From an uncultured Frankineae bacterium (GTDB lineage Bacteria; Actinomycetota; Actinomycetes; Mycobacteriales; SCTD01), in assembly GCA_902805805.1 (NCBI GenBank), contig CADCUE010000026.1:1-5793 (forward strand): a DNA stretch of 5,793 bases, given 5' to 3'. Shown piece after piece: positions 1 through 5,793 of the stretch. Made by a program: the position numbers and the translations under genes. The notes below the pieces were generated by a model. It worked only from the letters and a program-made list of their open reading frames with translations. It did not search any database and was not told the DNA's origin. Numbering within the stretch: the first letter of the stretch is position 1; each line of letters begins with the position of its first letter.

Positions 1-50
1 CGCCCCCGCGCGCGGTCGGAAAGCCGGGCGACGCCGGGCCGATCGCGCCG

Positions 51-56
51 TAGCGT
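51..56 (+). promoter_or_regulatory. candidate -10 element (TAGCGT) of the ABC exporter gene
   Basis: TAGCGT fits the actinobacterial -10 pattern TANNNT and ends 10 bases before the ATG at 67. Transcription starting 7 or more bases after its last T would begin at about 63-67, giving a leader of 0-4 bases. There is no purine-rich Shine-Dalgarno between it and the ATG (the bases are TCGCCGTCCC), which agrees with a leaderless or nearly leaderless mRNA. I see no convincing -35 hexamer upstream. The call rests on a short motif and its position only. Confidence 0.35.
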
Positions 57-66
57 TCGCCGTCCC

Positions 67-3000
67 ATGACCCTCCTGGAGCTCGACGCACCCGCTCGCG
101 ATCCCGTGGTCCCGGCCGAGGACCCCGCGCGCCGCGTCGGCCTGGACCGCCTGCGCGGACCGGTCACCTGGTGGTCGCTGGCGGCCGCGGCGGTGGCCGC
201 CCTCGGGCAGACCGGGGGGACCGTGGTGGCCGGCCGGCTGGCCGAGGAGCCGACGGGGGTGCTCGTCGCGGTGCTGGCGCTGGCCGTGGTCGGCGCTGCC
301 GTGCTCGACACCGCCGCGCGCGCCGCCTGGTCCGGGGTCGTGGACCGGGCCGAGGGCCGGCTGCGGGCCGACCTGCTCGACGCGGCGCTGCACCAGCCGC
401 TCGCGGTCCTGTCCGAGCAGGCCGTCGGCGAGGTGCTCGACCGGGTCGACGACGACACGCACGAGCTCGGGACGCTGCTGCGCCGCAACGGCTGGGACCT
501 GGTCCGCACGCTGCTGCGCGCCGGTCCGATGTGGGTCGTCGCCGGGCTCACCTGGTGGCCGGCGTGGCTGCTGTTCCCCCTCGTCGGCGTCGGGACGATC
601 GCCGTCGTGCGGCCGCTCACGGCGGAGATCGCGCGCCGCAAGCTGCTCGAGGAGCTCGCCTGGACCGACCACGCCGCGGCCATGGAGGAGGGCGTCGCGG
701 CGCGCGACGACCTGCGGTCGAGCCTGGGCCAGGCCTACCTCGTACGGCGCTGCGCCGAGCTGTCCGCCGTCGTGCACGCGCGCGTCGCCGCCAGCTGCGT
801 GACGGCCAGCACGATCGGCCGACGCGCGGGGCTGCTGCTGCACGGGCTCCTCGCCGCGACGGCGGTCGCCGGCGTGGCGCTGGTCGCCCGCGACGCGCTG
901 TCCACCGGCCGGCTCGTCACGCTGTTCCTCGTCACGACGACCTTCGTCGGGCAGATCGACCAGATCAGCCGCCACCTGCCCGACCTGCAGGCCGGGCTCG
1001 GCGCCCTGGCGCGCCTGCGCACCATGCTCGACGCCGAGCCCGAGCCGACCGGCGGGCGGGCGGTCCCGTCCGGCCCGCTGGCGCTGTCGGTGCGCTCGCT
1101 GCGCTTCTCCTACGCCCAGGGCCCGTTCGCGCTGGCCGACATCGACCTCGAGGTCGAGGCCGGGCAGACCCTCGCCCTGGTCGGGCGCACCGGCTCGGGC
1201 AAGTCGACGCTGGCCGCGCTGCTCTCGCGCGCGGTCGACCCGCCGCGAGGCACCGTGCTGCTCGGCGGGATGGACGTGCGAGACCTGGACCTGCAGGCGC
1301 TGCGTGCCGCCGTGGGCGTGGTCACCCAGCGCACGGAGGTGCTCGCCGGGACGCTCGCCGACAACCTCGCGCTGTTCGGCGACGTCCCCCGGGCGGCGGT
1401 CGTCGCCGCGGTCGAGGCGCTCGGTCTCGACGACTGGGTGGCGGCCCTGCCGGACGGCCTGGACACGGTGCTGGGGCCGGGCGGGACGACGCTGTCGGCC
1501 GGCGAGGAGCAGCTCGTCGCGTTCGCCCGCCTGCTCGTCCGCGACGTGCAGGTCGTCGTGCTGGACGAGGCCACGGCCCGGATGGACCCGGTCACCGAGG
1601 CGCGGGTCGTGCGCGCCGCCGACCGGCTGCTCGCGGGTCGCACCGGCATCCTCATCGCCCACCGGCTGGCCACGACGGCCCGGGCGGAGCAGGTCGCGGT
1701 CCTGGAGGCGGGGCGGGTCGTGCAGTCCGGCCCCCGCGCCCGCCTGGCGCGCGAGCCGGGAGCGTTCCGGGACCTGCTGCGGGCGGCCGGCGGCGACGCC
1801 GACCGCGGGAGCTCCGACCTCTCGGCCCGGCCCGCCATGACCTCCGCCCGGCGCTCCGGCGAGCTGCGGCCGCCGCAGGAGGTCGGCAGCGGGCCGGGGC
1901 TGGCCCGCAGCACCGTGGCGATGCTGCGCATGCACCCCCGCTGGGGGCTCGGCGGCGCGGCGCTGTTCCTGCTCTCCTCGCTGCTGGGCGCCTTTGGCGC
2001 GGTCACCGGCTGGCTGTGGGGCCGCGTGGTCGAGTCGCTGCAGGACGGCGGCCGCCCCGTCGCCGGGACCGTCGCGCTCGTCGCCAGCCTGCTCACGGCG
2101 CCCGTCCTGCTCGCGGCCGCCTTCCGCATCTACCCGCGCTGGTGGATCGCGGTGATGCTGCGGGTGCGGCTGTCCGTGCTGCGCGGGCAGACGATGCAGC
2201 ACCGGCTGCCTCGCACGCCCGCCGGCGAGGTCGTCGGCCGGGCGATGGACGCCGACCGCTTCGCCCGCTACGCCGACCGGTGGGTCGACTTCGTCAACGG
2301 CCTGGTCGTCGTCGCCGTGACGGCTGTCGCGGGCCGGAGCCTGCTGGCCGGCGGCGTCCTCCTGGCGGTGATGGTGCTGTCCGCAGCCGCCTCCGCCTTG
2401 GGGTCGCCAGTTGCGGGCCGGTCGGCCGCCGCCTCCTCCACCGCGCGCGCCGCCTTCGGGCGTTCGCTGGTGTCGGCGCTCGAGTCGGCCCGCACCGTCA
2501 AGCTGGCCGCCGCGACGCCGGCGGTCCACCGCCACCTGCGGGCCGTCGACGGCGGGCGCGTACGGGCGGCGGTGCACGAGCACCGCGTGCAGGCCGTGCT
2601 CGACGGGGTGCCGGTCGTGCTCGTGCAGTGCGGTGTCGTCGCCGGCTGGCTCGTCCTGCTGCTGGGCGGCTGGGACCTGTCCACCGCGCTGCTCGTGACG
2701 ACCGCTGTCGCGGGCTTCGACTGGTTCGGCCGCGTCGCGGGCGCCGTCATCACCGAGGCGCCCGGCACCCGCGCCTGGGCGCAGGAGACCTCACGCCTGG
2801 CCGGCGGCGCCGACCTCGTCGACGTCCCGCCGGACGTCGACCTGGTGACCGGCACCGCGCCCCGCCCGGCCGGCCCGCCGCGGCAGCCCCTGGAGCGGTT
2901 GGAGCTCACCGGCCTCACCGCGGTCCACGACGACGGCACGCTCGGGGTCGAGGACGTCGACCTGACGGTCTGCGCCGGGGAGCTGGTCCTGCTGCTCGGG

Positions 3001-3570
3001 CAGGTCGGGTCGGGCAAGTCCAGCCTGCTCGGCGCCCTCGCCGGGCTGGTCGACCACCGCGGCACGATCCGCTGGAACGGCGCGGAGGTCCGCGATCCGC
3101 AGGTGTTCCTGCGCCCCGGGCAGGTGGCCCACGTGGCGCAGGTGCCGCGGGTGCTGTCCGGCAGCTTCGCCGACAACCTCCGGCTCGACCACTCCCGCGA
3201 GCTGGGAGTGGCCGTCGAGGACGCGCGCCTGGCCTCCGACGTGACCGAGGCCGGCGGGGTCGACGCGCTGGTGGGACACCGGGGCGTGCGCCTGTCCGGC
3301 GGTCAGGTGCAGCGCCTGGCCCTCGCGCGGGCTCTGTCGTCCTCCGCCGAGCTGCTGCTCGCCGACGACGTCTCGAGCGCCCTGGACGCCCGGACCGAGG
3401 TCGAGCTGTGGGACGCGCTGCGCCGGCGCGGCACGACGGTGCTGGGGTCGACCTCGAAGTGGGCGGCGCTGCAGGTCGCCGACCGCGTGGTGGTCCTGGC
3501 CTCGGGCCGGGTCGCCGCATCAGGACCGTGGTCCGAGCTCGCCGCCGACTGGGGCCACCTGGCGGGGTGA
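67..3570 (+). CDS. full-length fused ABC exporter (TMD-NBD-TMD-NBD), asymmetric ATP sites
   Basis: A single 1167-residue polypeptide that should act alone as an ATP-driven exporter in the cytoplasmic membrane; the substrate is unknown. Half 1: a hydrophobic domain with about six membrane segments (roughly 32-55, 63-88, 148-162, 163-183, 255-276, 283-300), then an ATPase domain (about 335-575). This has A-loop Tyr349, Walker A GRTGSGKST (373-381), Q-loop Gln421, signature LSAGE (476-480), Walker B ending Asp500 with catalytic Glu501, and His532. Half 2: membrane segments near 627-651, 665-687, 739-757, 758-780, 842-866 and 871-890, then an ATPase domain (about 940-1167). This has Walker A GQVGSGKSS (978-986), Gln1025, signature LSGGQ (1076-1080), Asp1100-Asp1101 and D-loop SALD (1104-1107), with Ser1130 at the usual His. 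Known asymmetric exporters (TM287/288, BmrCD, TAP) are usually two half-size subunits; here the halves are fused through a charged linker (about 575-615). There is no peptidase domain or signal peptide. The ATG at 67 is chosen because the -10 motif precedes it and homology-like sequence begins soon after. Inference: multidrug, lipid or small-peptide export are all possible. Confidence 0.95.
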   Translation: MTLLELDAPARDPVVPAEDPARRVGLDRLRGPVTWWSLAAAAVAALGQTGGTVVAGRLAEEPTGVLVAVLALAVVGAAVLDTAARAAWSGVVDRAEGRLRADLLDAALHQPLAVLSEQAVGEVLDRVDDDTHELGTLLRRNGWDLVRTLLRAGPMWVVAGLTWWPAWLLFPLVGVGTIAVVRPLTAEIARRKLLEELAWTDHAAAMEEGVAARDDLRSSLGQAYLVRRCAELSAVVHARVAASCVTASTIGRRAGLLLHGLLAATAVAGVALVARDALSTGRLVTLFLVTTTFVGQIDQISRHLPDLQAGLGALARLRTMLDAEPEPTGGRAVPSGPLALSVRSLRFSYAQGPFALADIDLEVEAGQTLALVGRTGSGKSTLAALLSRAVDPPRGTVLLGGMDVRDLDLQALRAAVGVVTQRTEVLAGTLADNLALFGDVPRAAVVAAVEALGLDDWVAALPDGLDTVLGPGGTTLSAGEEQLVAFARLLVRDVQVVVLDEATARMDPVTEARVVRAADRLLAGRTGILIAHRLATTARAEQVAVLEAGRVVQSGPRARLAREPGAFRDLLRAAGGDADRGSSDLSARPAMTSARRSGELRPPQEVGSGPGLARSTVAMLRMHPRWGLGGAALFLLSSLLGAFGAVTGWLWGRVVESLQDGGRPVAGTVALVASLLTAPVLLAAAFRIYPRWWIAVMLRVRLSVLRGQTMQHRLPRTPAGEVVGRAMDADRFARYADRWVDFVNGLVVVAVTAVAGRSLLAGGVLLAVMVLSAAASALGSPVAGRSAAASSTARAAFGRSLVSALESARTVKLAAATPAVHRHLRAVDGGRVRAAVHEHRVQAVLDGVPVVLVQCGVVAGWLVLLLGGWDLSTALLVTTAVAGFDWFGRVAGAVITEAPGTRAWAQETSRLAGGADLVDVPPDVDLVTGTAPRPAGPPRQPLERLELTGLTAVHDDGTLGVEDVDLTVCAGELVLLLGQVGSGKSSLLGALAGLVDHRGTIRWNGAEVRDPQVFLRPGQVAHVAQVPRVLSGSFADNLRLDHSRELGVAVEDARLASDVTEAGGVDALVGHRGVRLSGGQVQRLALARALSSSAELLLADDVSSALDARTEVELWDALRRRGTTVLGSTSKWAALQVADRVVVLASGRVAASGPWSELAADWGHLAG
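2818..2841 (+). repeat. perfect inverted repeat inside the ABC gene (10-bp arms, 4-base loop)
   Basis: GTCGACGTCC (2818-2827) is followed by CGCC and then its exact reverse complement GGACGTCGAC (2832-2841). It encodes VDVPPDVD (residues 918-925) in the segment joining the second membrane domain to the second ATPase domain, where sequence constraint is probably low. The transcript could form a stable hairpin there. Val-Asp codons GTC/GAC are self-complementary, so the repeat may simply follow from the peptide and the GC-rich codon choice. No function is claimed. Confidence 0.4.
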
Positions 3571-3571
3571 C

Positions 3572-4339
3572 CTACCGCGGCGCCACCAGCAGGCTCTGCG
3601 CCCCCACGCCGACCGGGCCGTCGAGGTCGTGCAGCGCCGTCGTGGCGAGACCGGCGCCGCCCGGGGAGATGGCCGTGCGGGCCTCGACGCACACCCAGTC
3701 GCCGACGACCTCCCGGTGCAGGTGCACGGTCAGCTCGGGGTTGATGAAGTGCCACGTCGCCAGGTCGAGCTCGCCGGACAGCCCGTTGCCGCTGTCCGCC
3801 ACGGCCAGCACCTTGGTGAGGGGGCTGTTGTCCTCGTCCGGCACCAGCGGGTGGCGCAGGCGGGCCCACGCCGTCGCCGGCCCCCTCGCGCCGAACTGCC
3901 CTTCGACGAAGCGCCACTCGACCGCCGACAGGTAGCCGTCGACCCAGCCCTCCGCCTGCAGGGACGTGCTCTGCTCCGGCAGGGCCGGCGGCCGGGGGGC
4001 CCGGGACGGGACGGACTGCGTCGTGCGCAGGACCCGCCAGGCCGAGGCACGGGCGACGTCCCGCCCGCCGGCCGACAGGACGGCCTCGACGAGCTCCACG
4101 CTGCGCCCCGGCCGGGCCACCCGTGAGCGCAGCGCCAGCTCGCCGACCGGCACCGCGCCCAGCAGCTCGACCGTCAGCCGGGCGACGACCACGTCGGGAC
4201 GCGGCGCGCAGTGCTCGACGGCGCGGCCGAGCAGCGCGCTGGGCGGACCGCCGTGCTGGAACCGCCCGTCCCACGGGCCGGTGGTGTGGGCGGTGGCCGA
4301 CCAGCGGTCGTCGCCGAGCGGTACGAAGAAGCTGTCCAC
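3572..4339 (-). CDS. thioesterase family protein (double-hotdog, acyl-CoA thioesterase-like)
   Basis: A 255-residue protein, probably soluble and cytoplasmic, expected to hydrolyse an acyl-CoA or related thioester; the acyl chain is not predictable. The size and two-part layout match the TesB/4HBT_3-like double-hotdog fold. The first hotdog is about residues 1-110, with HGGPPSALL (29-37) in the usual position of the long helix. The second is about 125-255, with the family-typical ADSGNGLS (181-188), HFINPELTVHLHRE (197-210), RTAISPGGAG (221-230) and a C-terminal GAQSLLVAPR. I cannot assign catalytic residues with certainty. The GTG start at 4339-4337 is chosen because recognisable sequence (DSFFVPLGDDRW) begins right there and a -10-like motif lies just upstream. 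An in-frame ATG at 4390-4388 would add a low-complexity Arg/Pro/Gly-rich stretch and overlap the neighbour's start codon, so I reject it. The gene is convergent with the ABC exporter (1 base between stops) and divergent from the quinone oxidoreductase (49 bases). Confidence 0.88.
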   Translation of the reverse strand: MDSFFVPLGDDRWSATAHTTGPWDGRFQHGGPPSALLGRAVEHCAPRPDVVVARLTVELLGAVPVGELALRSRVARPGRSVELVEAVLSAGGRDVARASAWRVLRTTQSVPSRAPRPPALPEQSTSLQAEGWVDGYLSAVEWRFVEGQFGARGPATAWARLRHPLVPDEDNSPLTKVLAVADSGNGLSGELDLATWHFINPELTVHLHREVVGDWVCVEARTAISPGGAGLATTALHDLDGPVGVGAQSLLVAPR

Positions 4340-4346
4340 GCGCGGC

Positions 4347-4352
4347 AGGCTA
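4347..4352 (-). promoter_or_regulatory. candidate -10 element (TAGCCT) for a leaderless thioesterase mRNA
   Basis: Read on the minus strand, TAGCCT fits TANNNT. If its last T (4347) is -7, transcription would start at 4340, one base before the GTG start codon at 4339. The intervening bases (GCCGCGC after the hexamer) contain no Shine-Dalgarno, which supports a leaderless transcript. A -35 element is not evident at the expected distance. The spacing agreement is good but the motif is short. Confidence 0.4.
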
Positions 4353-4377
4353 CGACCTGACCGCCGGCCCGGCTGGC

Positions 4378-4387
4378 AGGGTGGGGA
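4378..4387 (+). promoter_or_regulatory. ribosome binding site of the quinone oxidoreductase gene
   Basis: The purine-rich run AGGGTGGGGA lies directly before the ATG at 4389. AGGG (4378-4381) sits 7 bases from the start codon, a suitable Shine-Dalgarno distance. It fixes this ATG as the start rather than upstream in-frame codons. It contrasts with the divergent thioesterase and the ABC gene, which both lack such a site. Confidence 0.65.
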
Positions 4388-4388
4388 C

Positions 4389-5366
4389 ATGCGCGCCATC
4401 AGCATCTCGACCCCCGGAGATCCCGACGTCCTCGTCCCGGTGGAGGTCGACGACCCCGTGGCGGGGCCGGGCGAGGTCCTCGTCGACGTCGTGGCCACCG
4501 CGGTCAACCGCGCGGACGTGCTGCAGCGCAGAGGCTTCTACGACCCGCCGCCCGGCGCCTCGCCCTACCCCGGGCTGGAGTGCGCCGGCCGCATCGCCGT
4601 CCTCGGCGACGGCGTCTCGGGCTGGTCGGTGGGGGACGAGGTCTGCGCGCTGCTGGCGGGCGGCGGCTACGCCACCCGCGTCGCGGTGCCGGCTGGACAG
4701 CTGCTGCCCGTGCCCGCCGGCCTCGACCTCGTCGAGGCGGCGGCGCTGCCCGAGGTCGCCTGCACCGTCTGGTCGAACGTCTTCTCGCTCGCCGCCCTGC
4801 AGCCGGGCGAGGTCCTGCTCGTCCACGGCGGGACGTCCGGCATCGGCACGATGGCCGTGCAGCTGGCCGCCCGCGCCGGCGCGCGGGTGCTGTGCACGGT
4901 CGGCTCGCCGGACAAGGCGGCGCGCGCCGAGCAGCTCGGGGCGGAGCGGGCGATCCGCTACCGCGACGAGGACTTCGCAGCGGTCGTGCGGGAGCTGACC
5001 GGCGGCCGGGGCGCCGACGTCGTGCTCGACAACATGGGCGCGACCTACCTGGCACGCAACGTCGACGTCCTCGCCGTCGGCGGCCGGCTGGTCGTCATCG
5101 GGCTGCAGGGCGGCGCCCGCGCCGAGCTCGACCTGGGTGCCCTGCTGGTCAAGCGGGCGTCGGTGCACGCCACCTCGCTGCGCGCGCGGCCGGCGGCGGA
5201 GAAGGCCGCGATCGTGGCCGAGGTGCTCGGCCACGTGTGGCCGGCCGTCGAGGCGGGCGACGTGCGTCCGGTGGTCGACCGGGTCCTGCCGCTCGAGCAG
5301 GCCGCGCAGGCCCACCGGGTGATGGAGTCGAGCGAGCACATCGGCAAGATCGTTCTGCGCTGCTGA
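4389..5366 (+). CDS. NAD(P)H-quinone oxidoreductase, PIG3-type MDR superfamily
   Basis: A 325-residue cytosolic enzyme of the medium-chain dehydrogenase/reductase superfamily, predicted to reduce quinones or related enones with NAD(P)H. Length and motifs match the PIG3 (TP53I3-like) family: NRADVLQRRGFYDPPPGAS (40-58), YPGLECAG (60-67) and VGDEVCALLAGGGYA (81-95) in the GroES-like catalytic domain. The Rossmann nucleotide site HGGTSGIGTMAVQLA (146-160) follows, then DNMG (214-217), GGRLVVIGLQGG (231-242) and the C-terminal HRVMESSEHIGKIVL. The cysteine/histidine zinc ligands of alcohol dehydrogenases are not apparent, as expected for this branch. The start is set by a Shine-Dalgarno at 4378-4387 and gives the family's usual N-terminus (MRAISISTPGDP). 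The gene shares a short control region with the divergent thioesterase and is convergent, 11 bases apart, with the SCO6745-like gene. The true substrate is unknown; enoyl reductase-like activity is an alternative. Confidence 0.93.
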   Translation: MRAISISTPGDPDVLVPVEVDDPVAGPGEVLVDVVATAVNRADVLQRRGFYDPPPGASPYPGLECAGRIAVLGDGVSGWSVGDEVCALLAGGGYATRVAVPAGQLLPVPAGLDLVEAAALPEVACTVWSNVFSLAALQPGEVLLVHGGTSGIGTMAVQLAARAGARVLCTVGSPDKAARAEQLGAERAIRYRDEDFAAVVRELTGGRGADVVLDNMGATYLARNVDVLAVGGRLVVIGLQGGARAELDLGALLVKRASVHATSLRARPAAEKAAIVAEVLGHVWPAVEAGDVRPVVDRVLPLEQAAQAHRVMESSEHIGKIVLRC

Positions 5367-5377
5367 ACGGAGCCCGG

Positions 5378-5793
5378 CTACTTGATCCCGATGCCGCCGG
5401 CGTCGACGACGGCCGAGGACAACGGACGGACCAGCGCGCGCAGCCGGGCGCAGCCCTGCTCGCCGAGGTGCTCCCACGGCGGCAGCGCGCGCCGGTCGGT
5501 CTGCAGCTCGACGTGGGCGCGCGCCGCGGCGCCCTGCTCGGTGAAGCGCTCCTGCTCGTCCAGCCAGCCGCGCTCGCGCAGGCGCTCGCACGCCGCGTCC
5601 CACTGCTCGGTCGACCAGCCCCGGCGCTTGCGCAACGGCTCCCGGGTCCAGGCGTCGCCCTGGGCGACGTGCAGGACGGCTGCCTCCAGGCCCGAGACGC
5701 CCTCGGCGACCAGCACGGCGACGTGCCCGTCCCCGCGGAACTCCCGGAGCTGGGTGATCGCGTGTAACAGCTGCATCGGCAGGGTGTCGGGCT
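5378..5793 (-). CDS. SCO6745/SalK-like family protein, C-terminal part (N-terminus outside window)
   Basis: The frame is open to the right edge, so this is the C-terminal ~138 residues of a longer protein; members of this actinobacterial family are usually near 280-290 residues. A Met codon at 5776 is internal: the preceding codons (PDTLP) are in frame and the conserved block LREFRGDGHVAVL starts only a few residues after it. Visible features are LREFRGDGHVAVLVAEGVSG, the GLEAAVLHVAQG helix, RRGWSTEQWDAA, then a winged-helix-like RLRERGWLDEQERFTEQG followed by a helical tail with VELQTDR. The family is annotated as MarR-like/SalK helix-turn-helix. A DNA-binding role is possible but unproven, and the full domain cannot be seen. 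It is convergent with the quinone oxidoreductase gene, with an 11-base gap. The end GGIGIK is followed by TAG at 5380-5378. Confidence 0.75.
   Translation of the reverse strand, partial: PDTLPMQLLHAITQLREFRGDGHVAVLVAEGVSGLEAAVLHVAQGDAWTREPLRKRRGWSTEQWDAACERLRERGWLDEQERFTEQGAAARAHVELQTDRRALPPWEHLGEQGCARLRALVRPLSSAVVDAGGIGIK

Noticed and set aside
1142..1157. Perfect 16-bp palindrome TCGACCTCGAGGTCGA, operator-like
   Set aside because: It lies inside conserved NBD1 coding sequence (IDLEVE) and is built from common GC-rich codons. Nothing around it suggests a promoter.
3189..3211. 8-bp inverted repeat CCACTCCC/GGGAGTGG with a 7-base loop, terminator-like
   Set aside because: It is internal to NBD2 coding sequence with no T-tract, and arms of this length are expected by chance in DNA of this composition.
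171..3935. A very long open frame (1254 codons) overlapping the exporter gene in another plus-strand frame
   Set aside because: It is Arg/Ala/Gly/Pro-rich low-complexity translation with no domain motifs, typical of an alternative frame in very GC-rich coding DNA. The exporter frame carries all ABC motifs.
4337..4390. Upstream ATG (4390-4388, minus strand) as thioesterase start; it overlaps the oxidoreductase ATG in a CATG palindrome
   Set aside because: It would add a low-complexity 17-residue stretch, has no Shine-Dalgarno, and would leave no control region. The GTG at 4339 begins at recognisable family sequence.
5371..5379. AGCCCGGCT palindrome between the convergent oxidoreductase and SCO6745-like genes
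   Set aside because: Four-base arms with a single central base cannot form a terminator hairpin, and there is no T-tract.
4350..5603. Long minus-strand open frame across the quinone oxidoreductase gene
   Set aside because: It is an antisense shadow of a well-supported gene, and its product shows no recognisable domain.

Overview
The window is about 5.8 kb of very GC-rich DNA. Codons end almost always in G or C, and long spurious open frames occur in every reading frame. This points to a high-GC actinobacterium. Family-level likenesses agree: an SCO6745/SalK-like protein, a double-hotdog thioesterase with the ADSGNGLS and RTAISPGGAG blocks, and apparently leaderless starts. I cannot name the genus from sequence alone.

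Layout, left to right. (1) Bases 1-66 are upstream DNA with a candidate -10 element just before the first start codon. (2) 67-3570 (+) is one 1167-residue polypeptide that is a complete ABC exporter, with order TMD1-NBD1-TMD2-NBD2. (3) 3572-4339 (-) is a 255-residue acyl-CoA thioesterase-like double-hotdog protein. Its stop codon lies one base from the ABC stop. (4) 4340-4388 is a 49-base divergent intergenic region. It holds a -10-like TAGCCT for the thioesterase and a Shine-Dalgarno for the next gene. (5) 4389-5366 (+) is a 325-residue zinc-free MDR quinone oxidoreductase of the PIG3 type. (6) 5378 to the right edge (-) is the C-terminal part of an SCO6745/SalK-like winged-helix protein that runs off the window.

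The four genes alternate in strand (+,-,+,-), so no two can share a conventional operon. The two convergent pairs are separated by 1 and 11 bases with no obvious terminator. Only the thioesterase and quinone oxidoreductase share a control region, and they could be co-regulated from it. I see no RNA gene, mobile element, CRISPR array or prophage signal, and no clear undescribed multi-gene system.

The most noteworthy feature is the ABC exporter. All its departures from consensus nucleotide-binding motifs (LSAGE signature, Asp for the catalytic Glu, Ser for the switch His, His for the A-loop aromatic) fall into one of the two composite ATP sites, leaving the other fully canonical. The linker between its halves also contains an in-frame ATG inside an ATGA, which may be the scar of a fused two-gene operon.
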